A DNA stretch of 64,000 nucleotides from Tildeniella nuda ZEHNDER 1965/U140 (GCA_019358895.1 JAHHIG010000006.1:1-64000), one strand, 5' to 3'; shown: positions 9,755 to 21,327, counted from the stretch's first letter. Translations and numbers: made by a program. The notes: generated from the letters alone by a model not told the origin.

Positions 9755-9958
9755 CGACACTTAATTTGCGAAGCAAGTTGTTTCAGAGAAACGACAGTTA
9801 ATTAGCGAAGCTGACTTTGCGACGCATAATATGCGAATCTGCTTGAATGTCGCTTTTTTGTACAAATAGCCTGAACAACCTGGTAAACAGTTGTTTAAGT
9901 CCGTTTGTACCCAGCTAAAACGATTTATGAAATGCGACGTTTAATGTGCGAACGTACA
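9755..9958. mobile_element. Right end of a Tn7-like transposon, type V-K CAST-like
   Basis: Four 20-bp direct repeats fit CGACrnnTAATnwGCGAAnn: 9755-9774, 9792-9811, 9820-9839 and 9935-9954. The last runs directly into CGTACA ending at 9958. In the ShCAST right end, as I remember it, repeats of the form CGACannnAATTnGTCAC are laid out the same way, and the final one likewise reaches ACA 24 nt after its first base. These would be TnsB binding sites. Orientation puts the element to the left, with flanking DNA starting at 9959. No transposase or cas gene lies in the window, so the CAST class is inferred from the end alone. A second TGTACA at 9859-9864 is a less likely terminus because no repeat abuts it. 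Confidence 0.65.
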
Positions 9959-10733
9959 AGTGCTTTTGTCCATTAAAGAGCTATTTGTCAGTTTTAATTA
10001 GCTACTGCCAGGAAATTTTCTTCTCCACCGCATTTTCAGGGTTTCAACCAATACCCTCCAATTCTGGTCGGGTTCAATCCTACAAAACTAAGTTTAATTA
10101 GATCTCGCAGAAAAACATTAATGAGCATAGCCCTAATGCTGTAAAGCCACGCTCCTATGGCATAAGTTATGCGAACTTGCGATCAACGTTGGTGCGATCG
10201 CAGCGCTCCTTTCTATCCACTTTTATTTTTCAAATACTTAATGACACCCCAACTCTCTTAGCCAAATTTAATAATTTTGCTTCTCTTTATCATTAACGGC
10301 TAGAAGGGCGGCAGCACTCCCCGCACGCTCAAGCCCTTCTCTAGATTGGACTTCTCAGATGGTTGCAAAAGTCTTAAAGTGATTCAAAATCAACGTCTTA
10401 ATTTCAGGTAGGGAACCCACCTTATTTGACTTGAAGCCTCTGTAAGCTTTTGTTGTGAAGAGTTTTAAGATTACGGTAAACTCACCCATTTCCTCCACTC
10501 AAAGGTTCCTTCAAACATGATGAGAAGGGGAATACGCTGCAACCGGAAAATGGTCGATGGTCGTTAGAGTGACCAATGAGGGGTATTGCGGTTTCTAATT
10601 CAGTGAAGTACAGTCGCAAAGAGGCAGAGGGCAGAAGTGAAAGAGAACGGCGGCTTTCCTCCTGCCTTCTGCCTTGAAACCTCAGCCCTTGTACTGCACT
10701 CTCATGAGAACCGCTATACCTAGCTCTAAGGCA
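9959..10733. other. Gene-free spacer right of the transposon end
   Basis: No coding sequence is supported. It holds scattered HIP1 sites, an inverted repeat AGAAGGGC (10302-10309)/GCCCTTCT (10333-10340) with a 23-nt loop, and at 10619-10672 a copy of the GGCAGAGGGCAGAAG-type intergenic repeat. The 5 bp just after the element end (AGTGC, 9959-9963) would be one target-site duplicate, but the partner lies outside the window. Confidence 0.5.
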
Positions 10734-13710
<2,977 letters not shown>

Positions 13711-13812
13711 AGTATGATCCCGCTAGAAGACGTGGGTCACTGTCCTCAGGATGAAGCACCGGAGTTGGTGAACCCCCTTTTGCCAGACTGGATTGCGGGG
13801 CGATCGCACTAG
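13711..13812 (+). pseudogene. C-terminal fragment of an alpha/beta hydrolase
   Basis: Thirty-three codons ending in TAG at 13810-13812 read IPLEDVGHCPQDEAPELVNP followed by LLPDWIAG. This is the conserved C-terminal end of cyanobacterial alpha/beta hydrolases, with the catalytic His in VGHCPQ. Nothing upstream in frame continues the fold, so it is a remnant of a deleted gene. It abuts the phosphatase gene on the other strand. Confidence 0.6.
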
Positions 13813-13815
13813 AAA

Positions 13816-14442
13816 CTATTGTTTGCCAGTGACACTCTGAGGCATGAGGCTGCTCCATTGCTGAGCGACAACCCGTCCGACCATTTGGTAGGAGCCACTC
13901 TTGCCAGGTTTAAAGACGATCGCTTCACCTTCTTCGGGAACAAAGCCGATCGTGGCTAGAATATTTGTGCTGTGGGAAATGAGCACTGTATTCGTGCCAG
14001 AGGATGGCGCTGCCGCCAGCAGTGGCTTCAAACCAGAGGCAGCCCTTCGCTTCCCTTCCTCATTGTCAGTCACGTAATTCAGGGCATCAGACACTTCGGG
14101 TCGCCCAAAGGCAAGCCGTCCCGTATCCATTGCCCGACAGTAAGGGCTAGAAAAAACTTTGCTCACTGGAATTTGAAGGGTATCAATACCCTGACCGATC
14201 GTCCGAGCGGCAATTCTGCCATCTTTAGACAAATTCCGCTGGGTGTTGCAATCAGCAAGATTCACACTGGCAGCATCTTTCTGCGCCTTATCGCCCGCAG
14301 CATGACGAATGAGAATCACGTAACCACCTTGGCGCAAGGCACTAACCAGGGCTTGACTCTGCAACATCCCTTCTTGAGCGATCGCCGTAGCCGACAAACA
14401 AAGCGCACCCACGAACGAGAGCATTCCGATCGATCTCTGCAT
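13816..14442 (-). CDS. Exported histidine phosphatase family protein
   Basis: About 208 residues from the preferred ATG at 14442 (an upstream in-frame ATG at 14481 would put 13 residues ahead of the signal peptide). The N-terminus MQRSIGMLSFVGALCLSATA is a signal peptide with likely cleavage after AIA. The phosphohistidine motif is RHA (in LIRHAAGDK) rather than the common RHG, followed by an R in FSSPYCRAMDT and the second catalytic His in LISHSTN. The layout matches SixA/phosphoglycerate-mutase-like phosphatases. Substrate is unknown. The ATG start leaves a promoter-bearing spacer to the repeat array. Confidence 0.8.
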   Translation of the reverse strand: MQRSIGMLSFVGALCLSATAIAQEGMLQSQALVSALRQGGYVILIRHAAGDKAQKDAASVNLADCNTQRNLSKDGRIAARTIGQGIDTLQIPVSKVFSSPYCRAMDTGRLAFGRPEVSDALNYVTDNEEGKRRAASGLKPLLAAAPSSGTNTVLISHSTNILATIGFVPEEGEAIVFKPGKSGSYQMVGRVVAQQWSSLMPQSVTGKQ

Positions 14443-14619
14443 AGCTTTCTCCGTAGAAAATTCACACAGAATATAGCTCATCTCTTGACGCAGTGTGTGT
14501 TTGCTGGATGACGATACCCAGCGCGATCGCGCCTCTTTCTAGTAAGCTGTGTTGCTATCAGCGTTGTCAAAAAGCACATGACAAGAGTGGCGATCGTCCT
14601 TCTCTGTCTTTACAAACGC

Positions 14620-14828
14620 TTTACCGTTACTAACCACAGCTTCAACGGAAGTAACCACAGCTTCACAATTACTAACCAATGCTTGAGCGGAAGTAACCAA
14701 TGCTTGAGTGGAAGTAACCACAGTTTGAGCGGAAGTAACCAATGCTTGAGTGGAAGTAACCAATGCTTGAGTGGAAGTAACCAATGCTTGAGCGGAAGTA
14801 ACAAACGTTTGAGCGGGAGTAGCGAGGC
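14620..14828. repeat. Tandem array of 21-bp units, about 10 copies
   Basis: The unit CTTGAGYGGAAGTAACCAATG recurs with a strict 21-bp period from about 14620, with clear boundaries at 14640, 14661, 14682, 14703, 14724, 14745, 14766, 14787 and 14808. Copies diverge mainly at the ends of the array. Because 21 is a multiple of three, several frames stay open and encode heptads, for example ALVTSTQ on the minus strand (123-residue frame, 14539-14910) and NQCLSGS on the plus strand. The minus-strand frame has the hydrophobic spacing of a coiled coil, but no strong start or domain supports a gene. Confidence 0.85.
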
Positions 14829-14829
14829 G

Positions 14830-14895
14830 AGAAACCCGGTTTCTGGCTACAACCTGGATGGTAACGATATTTTCTCGTTGAGAAACCCGGTTTCT
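14830..14895. repeat. Two copies of the palindrome AGAAACCCGGTTTCT
   Basis: The 15-bp palindrome occurs at 14830-14844 and 14881-14895, each continued by one or two more flanking bases. It is a dispersed element seen between genes in cyanobacteria; function is unknown. Confidence 0.8.
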
Positions 14896-15185
14896 GAGAC
14901 CCCCATTCAATCCTGCTGTGTGGCTAAACGTGATGCAGAAGTCGGGGATCTAGCACTTGAGGCTCTAACACTCGTCGTCGAGTCTTTGAAGCATCAAAGT
15001 CTTGACGGAACGCGAACGGCTGTACTGACGCAGCCTTGGTCTACGGTGAGACGATCGCTGTTCATTGAGGTTGATCGCCACTACGTTGAGTCAGGGCGGA
15101 GCGATCGCGCTGTTGCTCTGAGCTTGACCATTGAACCTTAGCGCATCACGGTTGAACCTCAGGACATCAACGACTGATCCAGCAA

Positions 15186-15422
15186 GTGTTGCGGAGAGAC
15201 CTCATGCAGGAATCGGTCATCTATCAAAGTATTCTTCAAGAAGAAGCACTCACACTGATTCGGCGGCTGCTTAACCGGAAAGTTGGTGCGCTTTCCGACG
15301 ACCTTCAAGCCCAAATTCAGCCGTTATCAGTAACACAGCTAGAGGAGTTGGGCGAAGCGCTGCTCGATTTTGATGCGTTAGCAGATTTGGTGAACTGGTT
15401 GCAGACTCATCAGGTAGCGTGA
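15186..15422 (+). CDS. Small DUF4351 protein, probably a fragment
   Basis: A 78-residue frame (GTG at 15186; an ATG lies at codon 7). The whole product is a DUF4351 domain (ALTLIRRLLNRKVGALSDDL, LEELGEALLDF, LVNWL). DUF4351 normally forms the C-terminus of larger cyanobacterial proteins related to Rpn/YhgA-type nucleases, so this may be the surviving end of such a gene. Its last 35 bp recur downstream of the toxin-antitoxin pair (16006-16040). Confidence 0.6.
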   Translation: MLRRDLMQESVIYQSILQEEALTLIRRLLNRKVGALSDDLQAQIQPLSVTQLEELGEALLDFDALADLVNWLQTHQVA

Positions 15423-15432
15423 GCGCGATCGC
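15398..15432 (+). repeat. Left copy of a 35-bp direct repeat (DUF4351 3' end)
   Basis: Matches 16006-16040 at 33 of 35 positions; differences are at 15407 and 15424. It encodes the last codons of the DUF4351 frame (LQTHQVA, stop) plus following bases. Confidence 0.85.
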
Positions 15433-15467
15433 TCTTTAATGCCTGCCTGACGAAGTGAGGATGACTG

Positions 15468-15749
15468 TTGTTTGACCGAATCCTGGAGCAAATGCAGGAC
15501 AAGATGCGTCAGCGTCAGTACGTCATGACTCTGCACGCAGAAGAAGAAATGACCGACGATGGGCTGTCTATTTATGACATTGAGGCGATCGTTGATTCGG
15601 GTATGATCCTCGAACGGCAGAAGGATCAGAACACAAAGACATGGAAATATCGGGTTCATGGCAGAACCCTTGAGGGCGGTGCGGCTGAAGTCATTGCTAG
15701 ACTGAGCTTAACGGGCAACGTTGTCATTATTACTGTGTACTTATGCTGA
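15468..15749 (+). CDS. DUF4258 protein, putative toxin
   Basis: A 93-residue basic protein starting at TTG 15468. It has the DUF4258 layout: HAEEEMTDDGLS near residue 24, DIEAIVDSGMILE, then WKYRVHGRT and a closing beta strand VVIITVYL. It overlaps the downstream YgiT-type zinc finger gene by 7 bp, a toxin-before-antitoxin arrangement typical of this pair. Toxin activity (probably an RNase fold related to RelE/MqsR) is inferred from family context. Confidence 0.8.
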   Translation: MFDRILEQMQDKMRQRQYVMTLHAEEEMTDDGLSIYDIEAIVDSGMILERQKDQNTKTWKYRVHGRTLEGGAAEVIARLSLTGNVVIITVYLC

Positions 15750-15991
15750 CTGACTCAACCTGCTTCATTTGTGATGGCTGCGGGCAAAGCGGAGCCAAGA
15801 TTCGCCATGTTACAAAAAGCTACGGCAAAGGTGAGAACCTCTTAGTCATTGAGAACATTCCTGTCATCAGTTGCCCCCATTGTGGTGAGAGCTATCTTAC
15901 GGCTGAAACGTTACACCACATTGAGCAAATCAAATCAAACCGTCAGCAGTTAGCGGTTGAACGCCCTGTAGCCGTCGCACATTACGAGTGA
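15743..15991 (+). CDS. YgiT-type zinc finger protein, putative antitoxin
   Basis: An 82-residue protein with two Cys pairs, CFICDGCG (near residues 6-13) and CPHCGESYLTAET (near 45), forming the YgiT/MqsA N-terminal zinc finger, followed by a helix that would reach the DNA-binding or toxin-contact region. It lacks the HTH domain of full MqsA, as is usual for DUF4258 partners. It overlaps the upstream DUF4258 gene by 7 bp. Confidence 0.8.
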   Translation: MLTDSTCFICDGCGQSGAKIRHVTKSYGKGENLLVIENIPVISCPHCGESYLTAETLHHIEQIKSNRQQLAVERPVAVAHYE

Positions 15992-16005
15992 AACCAATAA
16001 GTCTA

Positions 16006-16040
16006 GTTGCAGACGCATCAGGTAGCGTGAGGGCGATCGC
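16006..16040 (+). repeat. Right copy of the 35-bp direct repeat
   Basis: Matches 15398-15432 at 33 of 35 positions. It encodes TTGCAGACGCATCAGGTAGC-type codons (LQTHQVA, stop) although no DUF4351 gene precedes it, so it is an orphaned gene end. Confidence 0.85.
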
Positions 16041-16144
16041 GCAAATGCGATCGCTTCCTGACAAACCATCTACCCTTACCGTTACTCACAAAACCTGTAG
16101 GGAACTCTAGGGAAAGAAAACACCATTTACTTCCTTAAATCATC

Positions 16145-16447
16145 ATGTCCACTCAACCTGAGCAAAAGCCTTCTAGTCAAGGAGAAACTCCTGATAAGCA
16201 ACAAGCCCAGCAAGGATGTATAGGTTGCTTAGGTTTCATTTTCATAGGTTGGGTGCTGCTGTCAGTTCTAGGGCAATGTTCTCACAGTCCTACTACCAAC
16301 ACAACAAGCTCAGAAAGCTCTAGAAGCTCAAAGTGCCAACCAGGAGGAGATTGTTTATCTCCTCAGCAGGTGCAACAAGCAATATGCCAACAAGCAACAG
16401 ATCCATCTAAACCGTACTATGACGATTGTAAGAAAAGAGGCTATTAA
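16145..16447 (+). CDS. Small single-pass membrane protein, unknown
   Basis: A 100-residue protein not recognised. A Gln/Lys-rich N-terminus precedes one hydrophobic segment (CIGCLGFIFIGWVLLSVLG, residues 25-43). A Ser/Thr-rich linker and a C-terminal part with four Cys (KCQPGGDC, AICQQ, DDCKK) follow, which could be extracytoplasmic and disulfide-bonded. Start ATG at 16145. No neighbour suggests a function. Confidence 0.6.
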   Translation: MSTQPEQKPSSQGETPDKQQAQQGCIGCLGFIFIGWVLLSVLGQCSHSPTTNTTSSESSRSSKCQPGGDCLSPQQVQQAICQQATDPSKPYYDDCKKRGY

Positions 16448-16534
16448 TTTTCCTTGTGTGCCCATCCTACTCCGACCATGACACACTTTCTTCTGCCCTA
16501 AACTAGAGTTAAGCCATGCCATTTATCTCAGCCT

Positions 16535-17185
16535 ATGACCGCCACGCTGATTCAGAGTTCTGATCGGGTTTTGCTTCGGAATATTAGTTGGCAGACGTAC
16601 CAATCGTTGCTGAAGGATTTTGAGCAGCAGCCAGGAATGCGTCTGACTTACGATCGCGGCTTGTTGGAGATCATGATGCCGTTAGCGCCGCATGAAACGT
16701 ATAAAAAGCTCTTGGGGCGGTTTATTGAGGCGTTGACCGAAGAATTAGAGATCGAAATTCGTAGCCTGGGTTCTTTGACGTGCGATCGCGAAGACTTAGC
16801 AAGAGGGTTAGAGCCTGACCAGTGCTACTACATTCAAAACGAGGCGGCGGTTCGTAATCGCGATCGTATTGATTTGACGCAAGATCCGCCACCTGATCTT
16901 GCCATTGAAGTTGACATTACTAGCAGTTCCATTGATCAACTCGCCATCTATGCTGCGCTGGGTGTTCCTGAAGTGTGGCGCTACGATGGTCAAACGTTAA
17001 CCATCTATCACCTGGTAGCGGGAGTCTATGAGAGCCGCGATCGCAGCCTCAGTCTACCTCAACTCACTGCCGCTGAAGTCGTGCGGTTTCTAGAATTGAG
17101 CCACACTATGGGTGAAACGAGCTTGGTGCGCCAGTTCCGCCAGTGGGTGAGCACTATTTCCCTGCCTTTAGAACCTGATCTGTGA
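16535..17185 (+). CDS. Uma2 family endonuclease-fold protein
   Basis: A 216-residue Uma2 (DUF820) protein with the PD-(D/E)XK-like core: MRLTYDRGLLEIMMP, then PDLAIEVDITSSS, and GVPEVWRYDGQTLTIY. These proteins are heavily duplicated in cyanobacteria; biological role is unknown. It converges with another Uma2 gene on the opposite strand, the two overlapping by 32 bp at their 3' ends. Confidence 0.85.
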   Translation: MTATLIQSSDRVLLRNISWQTYQSLLKDFEQQPGMRLTYDRGLLEIMMPLAPHETYKKLLGRFIEALTEELEIEIRSLGSLTCDREDLARGLEPDQCYYIQNEAAVRNRDRIDLTQDPPPDLAIEVDITSSSIDQLAIYAALGVPEVWRYDGQTLTIYHLVAGVYESRDRSLSLPQLTAAEVVRFLELSHTMGETSLVRQFRQWVSTISLPLEPDL

Positions 17186-17738
17186 TGAAAGGCAATGCTC
17201 CAAACATTACAGAATGGATGCCATCATTGCCACGAAACACTCCATGTTCGATGTAGTATCCGTTCTCCAGTTGCAAGACGGTAAACGTTTGAGTCTCCGG
17301 GTCGATCAACCAATATTCAGGGACATTGATTTCGGCATACTGACGACGCTTATCGATCGTGTCTCGTTGGCGGTTTTGCATCCCAGAGCTAATCACTTCT
17401 GCAATGAGGCGAGGCGGCGGCATTTGGCGTGTAATTGTCAATCGTCGTCGAGTCAGTTCAGGATGTTCCTCGCGAAGAATCACCAGATCGGGAATGCGGG
17501 TACGTGGTCTGCCAGCGACTTCAATTTCACAGGTTCCTGTTTTAATCAACCGGAACGAGATACCTATATTCACTAGCAGGAGGAACAAGTACGTACTAAT
17601 TTCATCATTCAAGCTCGATTCGGGCATCTGTGCCACCAATTCCCCATCCACATACTCAAATCGCCCTTCTGGAAGCTCTTCGGGGTCTAATGCTAGATAA
17701 TCCTCAAAACTGGCGAATTGTGGTTTTGCCTGGGTCAT
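17154..17738 (-). CDS. Uma2 family endonuclease-fold protein
   Basis: A 194-residue Uma2 protein: RFEYVDGELVAQMPES, RTRIPDLVILREEHPEL, PRLIAEVISSGMQNRD-like core and VPEYWLIDPETQTFTV. It belongs to a different Uma2 subgroup from its convergent neighbour, so the pair is not a recent duplication. Function unknown. Confidence 0.85.
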   Translation of the reverse strand: MTQAKPQFASFEDYLALDPEELPEGRFEYVDGELVAQMPESSLNDEISTYLFLLLVNIGISFRLIKTGTCEIEVAGRPRTRIPDLVILREEHPELTRRRLTITRQMPPPRLIAEVISSGMQNRQRDTIDKRRQYAEINVPEYWLIDPETQTFTVLQLENGYYIEHGVFRGNDGIHSVMFGALPFITDQVLKAGK

Positions 17739-17983
17739 CGCTTACCTCTACTCTGCTATGCCATCGCGATCGCACTGCTATCCCCGCCTCTGTTTTTTAT
17801 GGTACGCCAGGTAATCAATGAGCGTCACCTTTCATTCTATTTTGTCTGCTTACTTGAAGCAGACTCAGACAAGAAGCTAGAGCCTCAGTCCGATTTTTTC
17901 GCAGATTATGTGGTGTACGTAGCCTGAACGTATTGCTTCTAGCCATAATTGGCTGGTGTTCAGTAGCCGATCGCCCAAGGAAT

Positions 17984-18940
17984 ATGTCAGGATCGGGTGT
18001 TACTCAAATTAGTTCTGCCATGCTGGTGCAAACGTCTTCGCTAACATCTTCTTCGCTGCCGTTTCTGGATTCTGCTGTCGCAGCAACTTACGACAACGCT
18101 AAAGTTGTGATTCTGCCCATTCCTTACGAGGCGACCACTACCTATCGTCGCGGCTGTGAGCATGGTCCCGATGCCATTCTGGATGCATCTCAGCAGGTCG
18201 AGTATTACGACGAAGAACTCGATCGCGAACTGTGGGAGGTGGGAATTTATACGGAGGAGGCGATCGCGGATACTCGCAACGGTCAGAAAGTGTCGTCTGA
18301 AGCGATGCTCCGCGTGACACAAGAGACGGTTTACAAGCTCGCCTCAGATGGCAAATTTGTGATCTCGTTGGGCGGCGAACACAGCATCACTACAGGCATT
18401 GTCGAAGCGTATCGGCAGGCGAATCCGGGTGAGACGTTTACCGTCGTGCAGGTCGATGCTCACGGTGATTTGCGCCACGAATACGAAGGCTCCATTCACA
18501 ACCACGCTTGCGTCATGCGGCGGATTGTTGATATGGGTTTGCCAACCGTGCAGGTGGGCATTCGCAGCATTTGTAAAGAAGAAGCAGATTTGATCAAAGA
18601 GAAACAGCTTGCTGTCTTCCGCGCACGGGAAATTGTCGCACAACCCGACTGGATCGATCGCGCCGTTGCCAGCATCAAAACCGAGAAGGTCTTCATCACG
18701 ATCGATCTCGATGGCATCGATCCCACGCTCATTCCCGGTGTTGGCACTCCCGAACCTGGCGGACTGAACTGGTACAATCTGCTCACCTTCATCCAGCGTA
18801 TCTTTGCTGCCCATCAAGTTATCGGTTGCGATGTCATGGAACTGGCTCCTATCAACGATTCTGTGGTATCAGAGTTTACGGCAGCCAAATTGGTCTATAA
18901 ACTAATTGGGTATCAAGCGATCGCGCAAAACTGGAAGTAG
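17984..18940 (+). CDS. speB: Agmatinase / ureohydrolase family
   Basis: A 318-residue ureohydrolase from the preferred ATG at 17984 (the frame is open from 17933). Binuclear Mn ligands are visible: GGEHSITTG, VDAHGDLRHEY and IDLDGIDPTLIPG. The GVGTPEPGG motif fits agmatinase, which hydrolyses agmatine to putrescine and urea. Some cyanobacterial members of this family act on other guanidino compounds (guanidine or arginine), so substrate is not settled. It stands alone. Confidence 0.85.
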   Translation: MSGSGVTQISSAMLVQTSSLTSSSLPFLDSAVAATYDNAKVVILPIPYEATTTYRRGCEHGPDAILDASQQVEYYDEELDRELWEVGIYTEEAIADTRNGQKVSSEAMLRVTQETVYKLASDGKFVISLGGEHSITTGIVEAYRQANPGETFTVVQVDAHGDLRHEYEGSIHNHACVMRRIVDMGLPTVQVGIRSICKEEADLIKEKQLAVFRAREIVAQPDWIDRAVASIKTEKVFITIDLDGIDPTLIPGVGTPEPGGLNWYNLLTFIQRIFAAHQVIGCDVMELAPINDSVVSEFTAAKLVYKLIGYQAIAQNWK

Positions 18941-18944
18941 TTTT

Positions 18945-19160
18945 TGGTTTTTAGTGATTGGTTTTTAGAAGGAGTTAGGAGGCGGAAGGCAGAGGGCAGG
19001 AGGCAGAAGGCAGGAGGTAACGATGTTGACTTCACAGGCTAAGCAGGAGTCAATGACGTTAGAAGAAGCCGGAAGGCAAGAAGCCAGAATTAACTCAAAA
19101 TGCTCCCCTTGCCCCTCGTCTCCCCTGCCTCTTGATCTTTTCTGCTAACAACTAAAAACC
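18945..19160. repeat. Low-complexity intergenic repeat block
   Basis: Short degenerate units GGCAGGAGGCAGAAG and TTTTTAGTGATTGG/CAACTAAAAACCAACAAC, the same families as at 24.9 kb, 41.2 kb and 52.2 kb. Confidence 0.6.
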
Positions 19161-19200
19161 AACAACGTCTCCGCCCCTCCGCTCTACCAGGATTCACTGC

Positions 19201-19746
19201 ATGGAAAAGATGAGTACCGTGATTGGCTGCTACGCTCCAGATTTTGAGATACCGGGGATTGATGGCTCTGTGCATCATCTGGCAAAGTACCTCGAACAGT
19301 TTCGAGCGGTGGCGGTTGTGTTCATGTGCAACCACTGCCCGTATGTCCATCGGCACCTCGATCGCCTCAGGCAAATCCAGGCAGAGTTCCAGAGTCAAGG
19401 CGTGACGCTCATTGGCATCAACTCTAACGATGCCGATCGCTACCCCGACGACAGCTTCGAGAACATGAAGCGGTTTGCTGCCGACCATCAACTGAACTTC
19501 CCCTATTTGCGGGATGTGACGCAAGACGTTGCCCAAAGCTTTGGCGCTGAGAAAACGCCTCATATCTTTCTACTCAACCAGCATGGCGTGCTTTGCTACA
19601 GCGGTTCGGTCGATGATAGCCCCAACGATCCTGCTGCGGTGCGGGTGAACTATTTGCGGGATGCGATCGCCCAAATTTTGCTCAACGCCCCGATTAAGTC
19701 AACTTCTACAGAGCCTGTCGGTTGCTCTGTCAAATGGCGTTCCTAG
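19201..19746 (+). CDS. Thioredoxin-fold peroxiredoxin-like protein
   Basis: A 181-residue AhpC/TSA-type protein. The active-site region is FMCNHCPYVHRH (Cys40 and Cys43 as a CxxC), followed by GINSNDADRYPDDS and KTPHIFLL with the cis-Pro. This matches the widespread thioredoxin-family protein often annotated as alkyl hydroperoxide reductase; reductant and substrate are unknown. Start ATG at 19201. Confidence 0.85.
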   Translation: MEKMSTVIGCYAPDFEIPGIDGSVHHLAKYLEQFRAVAVVFMCNHCPYVHRHLDRLRQIQAEFQSQGVTLIGINSNDADRYPDDSFENMKRFAADHQLNFPYLRDVTQDVAQSFGAEKTPHIFLLNQHGVLCYSGSVDDSPNDPAAVRVNYLRDAIAQILLNAPIKSTSTEPVGCSVKWRS

Positions 19747-19905
19747 TCGCTTGCGAGCTATAGAAGGTTCAGCGTAGTCGGAACAAAGCAGTGGATCAAT
19801 GCCACATCTGGCTCAAGTATGGCTAGTTAAACGATCGCCTTCTGACAAAGCGCAGGCGATCGTGCATCAAGCATTTACAGTTTCCTACATTTCTTAACTT
19901 TCGCA

Positions 19906-21327
19906 ATGTCTGCTAATCCCCTGCTGCTGCTCGACTACGAACCGTCCCTCGAACGTTTGGGCGACGACTACTACGACCAGGTTGAGGCGGCTGAGTTTCC
20001 AGCGCATATCCTGCGGTTTCGCAACAATGCGTTATTGCCAAGGCTAGGGCTTGATCCCAACGCTGTGAGTGATGCTGACTTTGTAGAGGCGTTTGGCAGG
20101 TTTCAAGCACCGCGTCCCCTGTTGGCGCTACGGTATCACGGGTATCAGTTTGGCGAGTACAACGCTTTTTTGGGCGACGGTCGCGGCTTTCTGTATGGTC
20201 AAGTGAGAGGCGCAGACGGCAACCTGTACGACATGGGCACCAAAGGATCAGGCACAACGCCCTACTCCAGAGGGGGCGATGGCAGACTCACGCTGAAAGG
20301 AGGGGTACGCGAAGTATTGGCAGCGGAGTCCTTGCATCGGGCTGGCGTTCTTACGTCTCGTTGTCTCAGCCTGATTGAAACCGGGGATGCGCTGTGGCGT
20401 GGCGATGAACCGTCACCCACGCGATCGTCTGTGATGGTGCGCTTTCAGCAATCCCACATTCGCTTTGGCACGTTTGAGCGGCTGCATTACCTCGATCGCA
20501 AAGACCTGATCGCCATTTTGCTCGATCATGTGATTGAAGTTTATTACCCGCAGTTGGCAGGCACGAGCGATCGCTACGCCCTGTTTTACGCTGAACTGGT
20601 GCAGCGGGTAGCCGAACTAGCCGCGCAATGGATGGCAGCAGGGTTTTGCCATGCGGTGCTCAATACAGACAATATGGCAATCACGGGCGAAAGCTTTGAC
20701 TACGGTCCGTTTGCCTTTCTTCCTACCCTCGACCCCAGCTTCACGGCTGCCTATTTCGATCACTTCGGGCGCTACAGCTACGGCAGGCAACCTGTCATTT
20801 GCCGCTGGAATTTGGAAATGCTGCAACGCCCGTTAGAACGCGTCATTGAGGCATCGGCGTTAGAGTCAGGACTCGCCACCTTTGATCAACACTATGAGCG
20901 CACCTACCGGGAACAAATGCTGCACAAGTTGGGATTTGAAGCGCTAGACAATCCAGCACTTGATCATTTACTCAACCAAACCTTGCAACTGTTACGAGAA
21001 ACGCAAATTGGTTACCACAGTTTCTTTGCTGAATTGGCTCAGCAGTTCGCAAGCAATTGGCGAGAAGATGTGGGCAATATTTTTAGTCAGGCAAGCGTCT
21101 CGCCCGGTGAGTTCGCCAATTTATGGAACGCCTGGAAAAGCTGCTACTTCAATCTTTTGCTGAATGTTCCAGAGGCAGGGATGGACACGATCGCCAGCCG
21201 CCTCCGCGACCACAATCCGCTTATAGTGCCGTTGCGACCAGAGATTGAAACCGTGTGGGATGCGATCGCTCAGCATGACGACTGGCAACCCTTTAATGCT
21301 TTGCTAGAGCGCCTTCGAGCGAGATGA
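19906..21327 (+). CDS. SelO/YdiU family protein (pseudokinase AMPylase)
   Basis: A 473-residue SelO-family protein. Recognisable blocks are [37 protein letters not shown] with kinase-like Lys/Glu, and [14 protein letters not shown] with DYGP as the metal-binding Asn/Asp. SelO transfers AMP to Ser/Thr/Tyr of target proteins, often redox-linked. It lacks the C-terminal Cys/Sec motif of long SelO forms. It overlaps the next gene by 4 bp. Confidence 0.85.
   Translation: MSANPLLLLDYEPSLERLGDDYYDQVEAAEFPAHILRFRNNALLPRLGLDPNAVSDADFVEAFGRFQAPRPLLALRYHGYQFGEYNAFLGDGRGFLYGQVRGADGNLYDMGTKGSGTTPYSRGGDGRLTLKGGVREVLAAESLHRAGVLTSRCLSLIETGDALWRGDEPSPTRSSVMVRFQQSHIRFGTFERLHYLDRKDLIAILLDHVIEVYYPQLAGTSDRYALFYAELVQRVAELAAQWMAAGFCHAVLNTDNMAITGESFDYGPFAFLPTLDPSFTAAYFDHFGRYSYGRQPVICRWNLEMLQRPLERVIEASALESGLATFDQHYERTYREQMLHKLGFEALDNPALDHLLNQTLQLLRETQIGYHSFFAELAQQFASNWREDVGNIFSQASVSPGEFANLWNAWKSCYFNLLLNVPEAGMDTIASRLRDHNPLIVPLRPEIETVWDAIAQHDDWQPFNALLERLRAR

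Noticed and set aside
9859-9864. TGTACA as the true transposon terminus
   Set aside because: No binding repeat abuts it, whereas the repeat at 9935-9954 leads directly into the terminal ACA at 9958.
10041-10080. GTTTCAACCAATACCC...CGGGTT-AA block resembling a type V-K CRISPR repeat
   Set aside because: It shares the GTTTCAAC start and a GGGTT near the end with remembered V-K repeats, but the middle does not pair as expected, there is one copy, and it lies outside the inferred transposon end.
10062-10086. GGGTTCAATCC as a tRNA T-arm
   Set aside because: The loop fits but the T-stem does not pair and no acceptor or anticodon stem surrounds it.
14578-15141. Plus-strand 187-residue reading frame over the tandem array
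   Set aside because: Its repeats follow from the 21-bp period, and the part beyond the array shows no domain or good start signal.
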